A stretch of DNA of 64,000 nt from Algoriphagus formosus (GTDB taxonomy: Bacteria > Bacteroidota > Bacteroidia > Cytophagales > Cyclobacteriaceae). The stretch is taken from contig NZ_NIUC01000001.1 of assembly GCF_002807035.1 (NCBI RefSeq), positions 62,001 through 126,000 of the forward strand, in the 5' to 3' direction. Positions within the stretch are counted from its first letter, which is position 1. The number at the start of each line of letters is the position of its first letter. The translations under genes were made by a program, and so were the position numbers. The notes under the pieces were generated by a model. That model saw only the letters and a list, made by a program, of their open reading frames with translations. It made no database searches and was not told the DNA's origin. Positions 19,011 to 26,690 of the stretch are shown here, piece by piece.

Positions 19011-19430
19011 ATGGCACATCATAGACAAGTCACAGTCCGGATGAAAGCGGATTATGAATATGAAGCAACGAATCAACAGGGCAATACCGTGCAAATTGAC
19101 ATGTATGATGCTCCTGCAAAGAAGGCACAATCTCCCATGGATATGCTGCTTTCTGCTTTGGGCGGATGTGCTTCAGTAGATGCTGTCTTGATGATGAAGA
19201 AGAAGCGTAGAAATATTGCAGATTTCTATGTCGAGGTGAATGGTGAGCGAAATGATGGTGTCCCGGCGTTTTACACCGATATAAATCTACATTTTGTCAT
19301 AGTATCTCCAGATGCCAAGGTTGAGGAGTTTGCCAAAGTGGTGGCCTTGTCTGTAGACAAATATTGCTCTGTGGCTTCTTCATTGAAAAGTCGAATTACT
19401 TACAGTTCAGAAGTAAAAAGACCATCATGA
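19011..19430 (+). CDS. OsmC/Ohr-family peroxidase-like protein
   Basis: This 139-residue OsmC-fold protein has both conserved cysteines: C53 in ALGGCASVD and C119 in DKYCSVA. It is probably a thiol-dependent hydroperoxide-detoxifying enzyme, but this YhfA-like branch lacks firm functional data. It lies 51 bp after icmF and overlaps the next gene by an ATGA junction, so it heads or joins an operon with a small protein, a Cache lipoprotein and a hybrid kinase. A TAATCTTTG element (18958-18966) precedes it and may give it its own promoter. Confidence 0.88.
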   Translation: MAHHRQVTVRMKADYEYEATNQQGNTVQIDMYDAPAKKAQSPMDMLLSALGGCASVDAVLMMKKKRRNIADFYVEVNGERNDGVPAFYTDINLHFVIVSPDAKVEEFAKVVALSVDKYCSVASSLKSRITYSSEVKRPS

Positions 19431-19666
19431 GAGTCGTAAAGGAGTTTTCTAAGGAAGAAATCCGCGTCAGTATTTTTTCATGGAATAATAAGTATCTGAT
19501 CAAATTTGAGTTGGGTCCCATGGAGCAAACCTTCAAAGTAAGCGAAATGGATGTCCTTGATGAGGAGGACTTGAACTCTTTTTGTGAAGGGGATTTTTTT
19601 GAAGCAGTCAAACTACGTTTCGAAGAAATGGGGAAAAATTTACGGAAGCAGCTCGAAAATCTTTAA
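19427..19666 (+). CDS. Small conserved-type protein of unknown function
   Basis: I place the start at the ATG of the ATGA overlap with the OsmC gene, giving 79 residues (MRVVKEFSKEEIRVSIF...). It has no signal peptide and no membrane segment; it alternates beta-like and acidic helical stretches (EMDVLDEEDLNSFCEGDFF). I do not recognise the family. Translational coupling to osmC and the 9-bp gap to the Cache lipoprotein suggest a shared role, perhaps a stress-response accessory, but that is only context. Confidence 0.75.
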   Translation: MRVVKEFSKEEIRVSIFSWNNKYLIKFELGPMEQTFKVSEMDVLDEEDLNSFCEGDFFEAVKLRFEEMGKNLRKQLENL

Positions 19667-19675
19667 ATTTCTCCA

Positions 19676-20695
19676 ATGAGTGGGAAAATATTTAGGTCTC
19701 TAATAGTGCTAGTGCTGCTTGGTCTATTTTCCAAGTGCAGCAAATCCTTGGAAGAGAGGAAGATTCAAGATCAAGTTCTCTTAGCGGAAATGATTAAAAC
19801 CCTAGAGTTTCAGGGTGATTCCTTGACAAGGGAAATCTCTTCTTTAGCTGATTTTTTGGACTCGCTTGTAGATCAAAAAGAGGAAATTCTTGCCCAGGAG
19901 CTATCTGACCCATATCGCATGGTTGGTAATTTCTCCTCCCTGCCTACACTCGAAGACTCTACAAAAAGTACAGTAGTCATCTTAAGCACTACCGAAGATT
20001 ACGAGGCCGCAATCGATGAAATAAAGTTTACTAATTTCCTGGACTCGGCCTTTTACCATCTGGTCAATAAGTATGGTATCATCGCTCAAGTATACTTAAA
20101 CACCAGCAATCAATATTCTCGAGTCTACCCTGCCTATGACGCCAAAAACATCATGGATCCTAATATTGATGTGAAAAAATTCAACTTTTTCTATGAAGCT
20201 GATCTTGAGCATAATCCCTCCAAAGGGCCCGTATGGATTCCTGAACCCTATGTTGACCCTGCAGGAAAAGGTTGGATATTATCTTTGATTCATCCCGTTT
20301 ATGATGGTGATCAGTTGTTTGGAGTGCTTGGAATAGACATCACTGTAGATGAAATTATCCAAAGCTTTATCGACGACTTTGAAGGGAGTTTCCTGATTCT
20401 GAATAAGAATGGTGATATCGTGGCGGGTTCTTCCTCTGCCATTGAATCTTTGAGTATGCCTCCATTGAAAAATCATGTCTACCGGGAAACGATCCAATCT
20501 GATTCCTTCAGGATTTCTGACTTCAACCTATTCAATAGTAAAAGTAGGGAAGTGAGAAAAATGGCTAAGAGCTTTATCCTGGAAGGAAATGATCATTTTC
20601 TTTTTGAAGAAGAAGCTTACCTCGAAGACGCTGTTTGCTATCCATTTGAGGTCTTAGATTGGTACATGGTCAAGATAAACCCACGGGTACAATGA
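19676..20695 (+). CDS. Cache-domain sensor lipoprotein
   Basis: This 339-residue protein has a signal peptide ending SKC (Cys21; Lys at -1 is unusual for a lipobox). A helix (about 25-75) follows, then a double-Cache-like domain (about 90-300), recognisable by YPAYDAKNIMDPN, the WIPEPYVD and GKGWILSLIHPVYDGD strands and LFGVLGIDITVDEI. Cache domains bind small ligands such as amino acids or carboxylates outside the cell. This one lacks a transmembrane output domain, so it is a detached sensor. Its stop overlaps the start of the hybrid kinase gene (ATGA), and it probably feeds ligand information to that kinase (inference). Confidence 0.85.
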   Translation: MSGKIFRSLIVLVLLGLFSKCSKSLEERKIQDQVLLAEMIKTLEFQGDSLTREISSLADFLDSLVDQKEEILAQELSDPYRMVGNFSSLPTLEDSTKSTVVILSTTEDYEAAIDEIKFTNFLDSAFYHLVNKYGIIAQVYLNTSNQYSRVYPAYDAKNIMDPNIDVKKFNFFYEADLEHNPSKGPVWIPEPYVDPAGKGWILSLIHPVYDGDQLFGVLGIDITVDEIIQSFIDDFEGSFLILNKNGDIVAGSSSAIESLSMPPLKNHVYRETIQSDSFRISDFNLFNSKSREVRKMAKSFILEGNDHFLFEEEAYLEDAVCYPFEVLDWYMVKINPRVQ

Positions 20696-23541
20696 AGGCA
20701 CCTAGACCTAGATCTTATTTTAGAAACTTTTGGGTGAGCTTTGTGGTCGGAACCCTCTTAGTGATCCTAATTATGGTTCTGGGAATTGGTTTTTTCAACG
20801 CGATTTATGATGCGCAAATCGAATCAAGAAGAGACTTTTTAACCAAGCAATCCGAATTGGCTGCGCGGGGTCTGGAATTAGAAATCCGTCGATTTGAGGA
20901 AGAATCAAAGGACCTGATCAATTATCTCGAGGATCCCAACCATGAAATCGATGACTATGATGAGGAGTTTACCTATGCAGTGCGAAGGCTTTTCAATGCT
21001 TTTCCTCAGTTGATTGACTCCGCTTGGGTAGATATGCAGGACTCGGTTTTGACATTTACTTTCAATGAGCGGAATGACTTCTTCAGAAAGGCGGTTGACC
21101 AAGGATTTCCGGAGTCTTCTTCTAAGCCTTATGCTAATCTTGTCATTGGGAAAAAAGGCTTTCGGGTACTTTATAGTTTGAAATTTCTAGATTTTGCGAA
21201 GGAATTTGCGGAAAATTATTATCTCAATCCAACCGGTGCTAAGTACCTATTTTTTGAAGACCAACTTTTTCCCTTGAATAAATCTGAAATCAGCTTGCCT
21301 GAAAGTGAATTGGACTTTATTAAAAAAGACCTGACTGAGGGTGTTAAAGGTATTTATACGATTAATAGCAGTGTAGGAGAAGATGATTTTACAGGGGTGG
21401 CTGCGCAATATCCTTTTCGGTTTCATGTAGCAAATCGGGTAGGGGCCGTTGTTTTTGTGGTCCCTGTAGAAAGTCTTTATTCGGGTATTTACCGAACCTA
21501 TTTTCTGTCGTTTTTCGGTTTTATGATATTGTTGATTTCTGCGGTAAGCTTTTTTGTGATTTCTCTTAAAAATAGCTTCGAGTTTCAGCGTATCCAAGAG
21601 AGCAATATCCAAGAAATCAAGCAACTGTTTGATCAGCAAAATCTACTCTTACAGGAGTTGCGGGGTTTTGTATTCTTCCATGATCATCGAGGGGAAATCA
21701 CTCGAGTCAGTCCTGAAGTGGAGCAGGTATTAGGGCATAGTCCGGATGAATTTGTAGCAGCTTTTGCTACTAATTCGAGTCATATGGAAGCCAATTTGGT
21801 CAAAAAGCAAGTCATGGATCGAATTGCCCAAAAACAGGATGTGTTGGATCTTGAGTATGATTTTGTCCGTCCAGATGGTCAGGAGATTCGAGTAAGAGTT
21901 TTTGAAAAATTGATTTTTGACGAAGAAGGGAAGTTTAAGGGTGGTATGGGCTTAGGTACTGATATTTCACTTCAATATGAGTCTCAAGAGCAACTCCGAG
22001 AAAGTGAAAACCGCCTGAGAAATCTGATTCGTAGTATTCCGGATATCATTTTTATTTATGACAATTCAGGTAAGATTTTAGATTTCCATATTCCTTCAGA
22101 TGCAGCTGAAATGATGCCGCCGGAGGATGTGAAAGGTAAAAATCTTAAGGATTTGTTTGATGATCCAGATGGAGATGGAGTTTTGCAAACCTTCTTGAAT
22201 GCACTTCAATCACGGAAAATCCATTCTTTAGAACAGAAAATCCCAACAAAGTCCGGTATCAAGCATTTTGAAACCCGTTTTTTTCCATTGGATCAGCAGC
22301 AGATGATATCAATTTCCAAAAATATCACTGGTCAGAAAATTTGGGAAAAAGGACTCATGGAAGCTATGGAAGCGGCTGATAAGGCAAGTCGTGCCAAATC
22401 GGAGTTCTTGGCAAATATGAGTCATGAGATTCGTACCCCAATGAATGGCCTTTTGGGTATCATAGACCTGCTTGAACAGACCAAACTTGATAAGGTACAA
22501 AAACAGTATGCCGATATTATCAAAAATAGTGGGAATATGCTGCTGGGGATAATCAAGGACATTCTTGACTATTCCAAAATTGAAGCTGGAAAAATCGAAA
22601 TTATCAAAGAGGTCTACGATGCCAATGCGGAACTGGAGAATCAAGCAAAAATCCTTTCAGGACTAGCATCAAAGAAAGAGATAAAATTTACCTTTCAGCG
22701 AGCTGATGAGGAAGATCTGTTTATAGAAGCGGATAAGGTAAAGATCAATCAGATTTTTCTCAATTTGGCAGGAAATGCCATCAAATTTACTCCAGAAGGA
22801 GGGGAAGTAGATATTCGGCTTGAATACGACCCACTGGGTGAGGCACAGGGCTTTTTGAGCTGCACTGTAAAGGATTCCGGGATCGGTATTTCCTCAGACC
22901 ACTTACAGCATTTGAGTGAGCCATTTTATCAAATTGATAGCTCTAAAACGCGTTCTCACCAAGGTACAGGCTTGGGATTGGCAATAGCTAAAAAGCTTAC
23001 AGAGCTTCTGGGTGGAAGTTTTGAGGTAGAAAGCCAGCTTGGTGAAGGTTCAACTTTCCAGTTTTCGGTTTTGGTTAAAAGAGTGTCCTCGCCTGAGGCT
23101 ACTGACCTAAAAAGCAAAACGAGCTGGAATGATATCAAAAAGTCTACGGGGAAATATCCGATAAAAGTCTTATTGGCTGAAGACAATGAGCTTAATATTC
23201 AACTAATGGGAATGATGTTGAATCAGCTTGGCTTCTCTTACGAAATTGCTAAAAATGGATTGGAAGCAGTCCAAATGGTAGAGAAAAATGGGTATGATAT
23301 GGTCCTAATGGATGTTCAAATGCCAGTGATGAATGGTCTTGAAGCAACTCAAGCAATCCGAAAGCTAGCACTTAGTAAACAGCCTGCGATCATTGGACTT
23401 TCTGCGAACGTGTTTGATGAGGACCATATTTCTGCTATCGAGGCAGGAATGGATGATTACTTAACCAAACCAATACGTCTCGGAGTATTAGGAGAGCGGC
23501 TCGAATATTTTTTTCAGAAAATAGTTCAGGAAAGCGAATAG
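20692..23541 (+). CDS. Hybrid sensor histidine kinase with two PAS domains and receiver
   Basis: I choose the ATG inside the ATGA overlap (949 residues) over an in-frame TTG 11 codons upstream. Order: membrane segment 1 (about 11-33), a periplasmic region of about 235 residues, membrane segment 2 (about 269-292), a short coil, PAS 1 (about 325-440), PAS 2 (about 440-550), HisKA with phospho-acceptor H578 (SHEIRTPMNG), HATPase_c (about 680-800, with NAIKFTPEGG, DSGIGIS and GTGLGLAI) and a C-terminal receiver with phospho-acceptor D874 (LMDVQMPVMNG). There is no HPt or output domain in the chain, so a partner elsewhere is needed. The upstream Cache lipoprotein is its likely co-sensor. Confidence 0.95.
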   Translation: MKAPRPRSYFRNFWVSFVVGTLLVILIMVLGIGFFNAIYDAQIESRRDFLTKQSELAARGLELEIRRFEEESKDLINYLEDPNHEIDDYDEEFTYAVRRLFNAFPQLIDSAWVDMQDSVLTFTFNERNDFFRKAVDQGFPESSSKPYANLVIGKKGFRVLYSLKFLDFAKEFAENYYLNPTGAKYLFFEDQLFPLNKSEISLPESELDFIKKDLTEGVKGIYTINSSVGEDDFTGVAAQYPFRFHVANRVGAVVFVVPVESLYSGIYRTYFLSFFGFMILLISAVSFFVISLKNSFEFQRIQESNIQEIKQLFDQQNLLLQELRGFVFFHDHRGEITRVSPEVEQVLGHSPDEFVAAFATNSSHMEANLVKKQVMDRIAQKQDVLDLEYDFVRPDGQEIRVRVFEKLIFDEEGKFKGGMGLGTDISLQYESQEQLRESENRLRNLIRSIPDIIFIYDNSGKILDFHIPSDAAEMMPPEDVKGKNLKDLFDDPDGDGVLQTFLNALQSRKIHSLEQKIPTKSGIKHFETRFFPLDQQQMISISKNITGQKIWEKGLMEAMEAADKASRAKSEFLANMSHEIRTPMNGLLGIIDLLEQTKLDKVQKQYADIIKNSGNMLLGIIKDILDYSKIEAGKIEIIKEVYDANAELENQAKILSGLASKKEIKFTFQRADEEDLFIEADKVKINQIFLNLAGNAIKFTPEGGEVDIRLEYDPLGEAQGFLSCTVKDSGIGISSDHLQHLSEPFYQIDSSKTRSHQGTGLGLAIAKKLTELLGGSFEVESQLGEGSTFQFSVLVKRVSSPEATDLKSKTSWNDIKKSTGKYPIKVLLAEDNELNIQLMGMMLNQLGFSYEIAKNGLEAVQMVEKNGYDMVLMDVQMPVMNGLEATQAIRKLALSKQPAIIGLSANVFDEDHISAIEAGMDDYLTKPIRLGVLGERLEYFFQKIVQESE

Positions 23542-23562
23542 GATTGAATTATTTCTTGGAAG

Positions 23563-23904
23563 TTACTGCTCTGCCAGTTCTTTTTTGTCTTTTGAAATAA
23601 TTCTTCCAATGACCATGGGAATCAAAAGGCAGATGATGGCCATGATGGATATCCATGTAGTTTCGTTGAGGAAATTCATCCCAATCAGGAAAACACCGCA
23701 AAGAATAAAAATGGTTTGAATTAGCTTTTTGTCCCAGAATAATCCAGTATAAATGTAAGCCGTACCGATCAGGGAAAACATAGCTGCATTAATGATTGTA
23801 TTGATCTCTGAGCTAAAATTCAGAAACCAATTCATGACTTTTGCAATCAATACTATTGCTATCAAGAAAAAGAATAGCTTGTGGAGTAAAGAATTAAGTT
23901 TCAT
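23563..23904 (-). CDS. Small four-helix membrane protein
   Basis: This 113-residue protein is almost entirely made of four hydrophobic segments (around 10-30, 38-55, 60-78 and 83-103) with a short charged C-terminal tail (SKDKKELAEQ). I do not recognise a family. It is convergent with the hybrid kinase, whose stop is only 21 bp away, and stands alone. Codon pattern and membrane topology support a real gene rather than a shadow ORF. Confidence 0.7.
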   Translation of the reverse strand: MKLNSLLHKLFFFLIAIVLIAKVMNWFLNFSSEINTIINAAMFSLIGTAYIYTGLFWDKKLIQTIFILCGVFLIGMNFLNETTWISIMAIICLLIPMVIGRIISKDKKELAEQ

Positions 23905-24084
23905 GACTTTATAACTTAAAACACGAAACTAAAATAATAGAAATTTTATAAGTTCAAAAACTCCATCTTTAAAAATTAGCCTATTATCAATTTCCCAATT
24001 TTTTAGCCAATGCAAAAAAACTATGCTTTTAACAACCTGGCATGGGGCTTATTCTCTAATTCAATTAAAGAGATTTTAAAGTCC

Positions 24085-25152
24085 TTAAAACTTCATCACC
24101 CATCCATGCGGATCTTCCTTGGTTCCATACTTGATGCCATCCAACTCAGCAAGTACTCGATGAGAGAAGGCATCTGATGGTTTTTCTGGAAGTTCGTAGT
24201 CTTTTCCTTCGATATGAATCAAGCGGATATGGGCGATGGTTGCCGCGGTTCCAGTACCGAATGCTTCTTCAATAGTTCCATTTTCGAAGGCACTTTTCAA
24301 TTCGGAAACACTTAAAAATCGCTCTTCTACTTCTTCTCCCCAGTCTTTCGCCAATTTCAATACGGAGTCTCTGGTGATTCCTTTCAAGATGGTATCGCTA
24401 TGAACCGGAGCTGTGATGATTTTTCCACTGATTTTAAACATCACATTCATGGTACCACTTTCCTCGATAAACTGATGGGTTTTTCCATCGGTCCAGAGCA
24501 ATTGATCATAACCGGCCTTCTGTGCTTGTAGGGCAGGGTAGAGAGAAGCAGCGTAGTTGCCCGCTGTTTTTGCAGAACCTGTACCTCCTTCGGTGGCTCG
24601 GGTATATTTTGTTTCCACCTTTACGCTTACTGGCTTGGAATAATAATTCCCAACCGGGCAGGTGAAAATGATGAATTTGTAGGTATCAGATGGTTTTACC
24701 CCGATGTAATCATCCGTAGCAAACATATAAGGACGAATATAAAGGGAAGAACCCTTTGCAGTAGGGATCCAACCCCGATCCAGATCAATCAGCTGCGATA
24801 ACCCTTCCATAAAAACTTCCTCTGGAATCTCCGGCATACACATTCTCACCGCTGATTCATTCATTCTTTTCCAGTTGGCATCTGCACGAAAAATCAAGGC
24901 TTCTCCAGCTTCATTTTTGTAAGCCTTCAAGCCTTCAAAAATTGACTGTCCATAGTGAAGGGCAGCATTCGATGGGTTTAATTGCAAAGGACCATAGGGA
25001 ACTATTCTCAAGTCAGTCCACTCGCCGTTTTTATAATCTGCCACAAACATGTGGTCAGAGATGGTTTTCCCAAAAACTAAATTAGAAAAGTCAGTTTCAG
25101 CTAATTTGGACTTCTGAACCTTGGTAACGGGTATGGCTAGTGATGTCTTCAT
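24085..25152 (-). CDS. ilvE: Branched-chain amino acid aminotransferase
   Basis: This 355-residue fold-type IV PLP enzyme is of the longer BCAT class. The PLP-binding lysine is K195 in GSAKTAGNY. The ALHYGQSIFEGLKAY and RPYMFATDDYIGV blocks and the C-terminal EAFGTGTAATIAHI phosphate-binding loop are intact. It transfers amino groups between Leu, Ile or Val and 2-oxoglutarate in the cytoplasm. It stands alone, with a candidate -7 box TAGCTTTT at 25166-25173 on the minus strand and a perfect palindrome further upstream at 25214-25231. Valine breakdown by this route yields isobutyryl-CoA, the substrate of IcmF at 15582. Confidence 0.95.
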   Translation of the reverse strand: MKTSLAIPVTKVQKSKLAETDFSNLVFGKTISDHMFVADYKNGEWTDLRIVPYGPLQLNPSNAALHYGQSIFEGLKAYKNEAGEALIFRADANWKRMNESAVRMCMPEIPEEVFMEGLSQLIDLDRGWIPTAKGSSLYIRPYMFATDDYIGVKPSDTYKFIIFTCPVGNYYSKPVSVKVETKYTRATEGGTGSAKTAGNYAASLYPALQAQKAGYDQLLWTDGKTHQFIEESGTMNVMFKISGKIITAPVHSDTILKGITRDSVLKLAKDWGEEVEERFLSVSELKSAFENGTIEEAFGTGTAATIAHIRLIHIEGKDYELPEKPSDAFSHRVLAELDGIKYGTKEDPHGWVMKF

Positions 25153-25213
25153 GTTATTCTATACTAAAAGCTATTGCAATTTTATTTTAATCTATTCTTT
25201 TCAAGTAAGGGAT

Positions 25214-25231
25214 TTATCCTTTAAAGGATAA
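25214..25231. repeat. 18-bp perfect palindrome upstream of ilvE
   Basis: TTATCCTTTAAAGGATAA reads identically on both strands. It lies 62 bases upstream of the ilvE start and about 70 bases past the end of the adenosyltransferase gene. It lacks a loop and a T-tract, so an operator is more likely than a terminator. Confidence 0.55.
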
Positions 25232-25247
25232 CCAACCACCTAATACT

Positions 25248-25297
25248 TACTTTTTACTACTCTAAACTTTCTTCTTCCTACTTCAAGCTTCCTACTC
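25248..25297. repeat. Pyrimidine-rich degenerate repeat
   Basis: The plus strand is nearly all C/T/A with repeated CCTACT-like units (TTCCTACTTC, TTCCTACTCC, CCTACTTCCC). It sits just after the adenosyltransferase stop on the minus strand. It is low-complexity non-coding sequence; no function is evident. Confidence 0.5.
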
Positions 25298-25298
25298 C

Positions 25299-25856
25299 CT
25301 ACTTCCCCTCAACTCTCGGTCTCCAAGTCACCTCTTCAACCTCCAGTTCCTGGGCCATTTTTCTACCTAATACAAAGAAATAATCGGAAAGTCGGTTGAG
25401 GTATTTCATGACCAGTTGATTGACTTCTTCATAGGAAGCCAGTTCTACGACCAAACGCTCTGTTCGACGACAGACTGTCCGGGCTAAGTGGCAAAAAGAA
25501 ACGGATTGATGTCCTCCCGGAAGAATAAAGGCGGTTAATGGTGGTAATTGCTCCTCCATTTGATCCATCTCCTTTTCAAGCAGATCTATGTCAGATTCGT
25601 GCAAGTCTGGTTTTTTGACCTTGTCTTTTCCAGGACTGGTAGCAAGGTCGGCTCCGATTGTGAAGAGTCTATCTTGAATCTCTTTTAAGATCACACCTCT
25701 TTCCTTATTTACTTCTTGATCTCGAAGCAGGCCCACATAGGAATTAAGTTCATCCACAGTGCCATAGGCATCGATTCGTAAATCAGATTTTGGCACTCGA
25801 ATACCCCCTAATAGTGAGGTGATCCCTTCGTCTCCGGTCTTTGTATAAATTTTCAT
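25299..25856 (-). CDS. Cob(I)alamin adenosyltransferase, PduO type
   Basis: This 185-residue enzyme transfers the adenosyl group of ATP to cob(I)alamin, giving adenosylcobalamin. PduO-type motifs are present: the N-terminal YTKTGDEGITSLLGG ATP-binding stretch, DAYGTVDELNSYVGL, and the C-terminal RTVCRRTERLVV with FILPGG before it. It supplies the cofactor of IcmF encoded at 15582. It lies 56 bp downstream of a LolD-like ATPase gene but has its own exact -7 box in that gap, so independent expression is likely. Confidence 0.95.
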   Translation of the reverse strand: MKIYTKTGDEGITSLLGGIRVPKSDLRIDAYGTVDELNSYVGLLRDQEVNKERGVILKEIQDRLFTIGADLATSPGKDKVKKPDLHESDIDLLEKEMDQMEEQLPPLTAFILPGGHQSVSFCHLARTVCRRTERLVVELASYEEVNQLVMKYLNRLSDYFFVLGRKMAQELEVEEVTWRPRVEGK

Positions 25857-25878
25857 TCTACTCCCTGCTTTGATCGCA

Positions 25879-25886
25879 CAAAATTA
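25879..25886 (-). promoter_or_regulatory. Promoter -7 box of the adenosyltransferase gene
   Basis: On the minus strand TAATTTTG exactly matches TAnnTTTG, 22 nt before the ATG. No TTTG was found at the expected upstream distance. Confidence 0.5.
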
Positions 25887-25912
25887 AGAATCTATTTCGA
25901 AAAGGGCAGGGT

Positions 25913-26629
25913 TTAAACTGCTTCTCTCACTCCGCGAGTAGGGTTGGGGTTGACTGTGTCGGACTCAACTAATCCATCCCGAAGACGGACAATTCGGTGA
26001 GCATAGTGAGCTATGTCATCCTCGTGAGTTACCATGATGATGGTATTTCCTTTGCTGTGCAGCTCATGGAAAAGCTCCATGATATCGTAAGATGTTTTGG
26101 AATCTAGGTTACCGGTTGGTTCATCAGCAAGAATAATACTTGGATCATTGACCAAGGCTCTTGCAATGGCGACACGCTGACGCTGACCACCGGAAAGTTC
26201 ATTTGGACGGTGTTTTGTTCGGTCGCCCAAACCAACATTTTCCAAGGCTTTGAAAGCCATTTCTTCTCGTTCTTCTCTACTAAACCCAGCATAAACTAAT
26301 GGTAGGGCAACATTTTCTAAGCAGGAAGCTCTCGGAAGTAGGTTAAATGTCTGGAACACAAAACCAATTTCCTTATTTCTGATTTCAGCCAGCTCATTCT
26401 CACTCATGGAGCTGACATCTTTATTATTCAAAATGTAGGAACCTGAAGTTGGTGTGTCGAGGCAACCAATGATATTCATCAAAGTGGATTTACCCGAACC
26501 GGAAGGTCCCATGAATGCTACATATTCCCCACGATCCACGGTAATGGATACAGACTTGAGAGCTTGAATAGTTTCGGCTCCCATTTTATAGGTTTTGTTG
26601 ATTTCGTGGGTTTCTATGACTCGACTCAT
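25913..26629 (-). CDS. LolD/MacB-like ABC transporter ATPase
   Basis: I start at the ATG giving [10 protein letters not shown] (238 residues) because a -7 element (TAACTTTA, 26651-26658) falls inside the longer ORF. All ABC motifs are present: Walker [11 protein letters not shown], signature [15 protein letters not shown], Walker [13 protein letters not shown] and the switch VTHEDD. The family powers FtsX/MacB-type permeases that move lipoproteins, peptides or drugs. No permease gene is adjacent, so its partner must be elsewhere; this orphan ATPase arrangement is common in Bacteroidota. Confidence 0.92.
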   Translation of the reverse strand: MSRVIETHEINKTYKMGAETIQALKSVSITVDRGEYVAFMGPSGSGKSTLMNIIGCLDTPTSGSYILNNKDVSSMSENELAEIRNKEIGFVFQTFNLLPRASCLENVALPLVYAGFSREEREEMAFKALENVGLGDRTKHRPNELSGGQRQRVAIARALVNDPSIILADEPTGNLDSKTSYDIMELFHELHSKGNTIIMVTHEDDIAHYAHRIVRLRDGLVESDTVNPNPTRGVREAV

Positions 26630-26690
26630 GTGGTGTAGGTTTAGTTCGCTTAAAGTTAGATTCATTTATGAGAAAAACCGAAACCAACTA

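Noticed and set aside
20659-20691. TTG start 11 codons upstream of the hybrid kinase ATG
   Set aside because: The ATG in the ATGA overlap with the Cache gene (20692) gives a normal membrane-protein N-terminus. The upstream extension is only an open frame within the previous gene.
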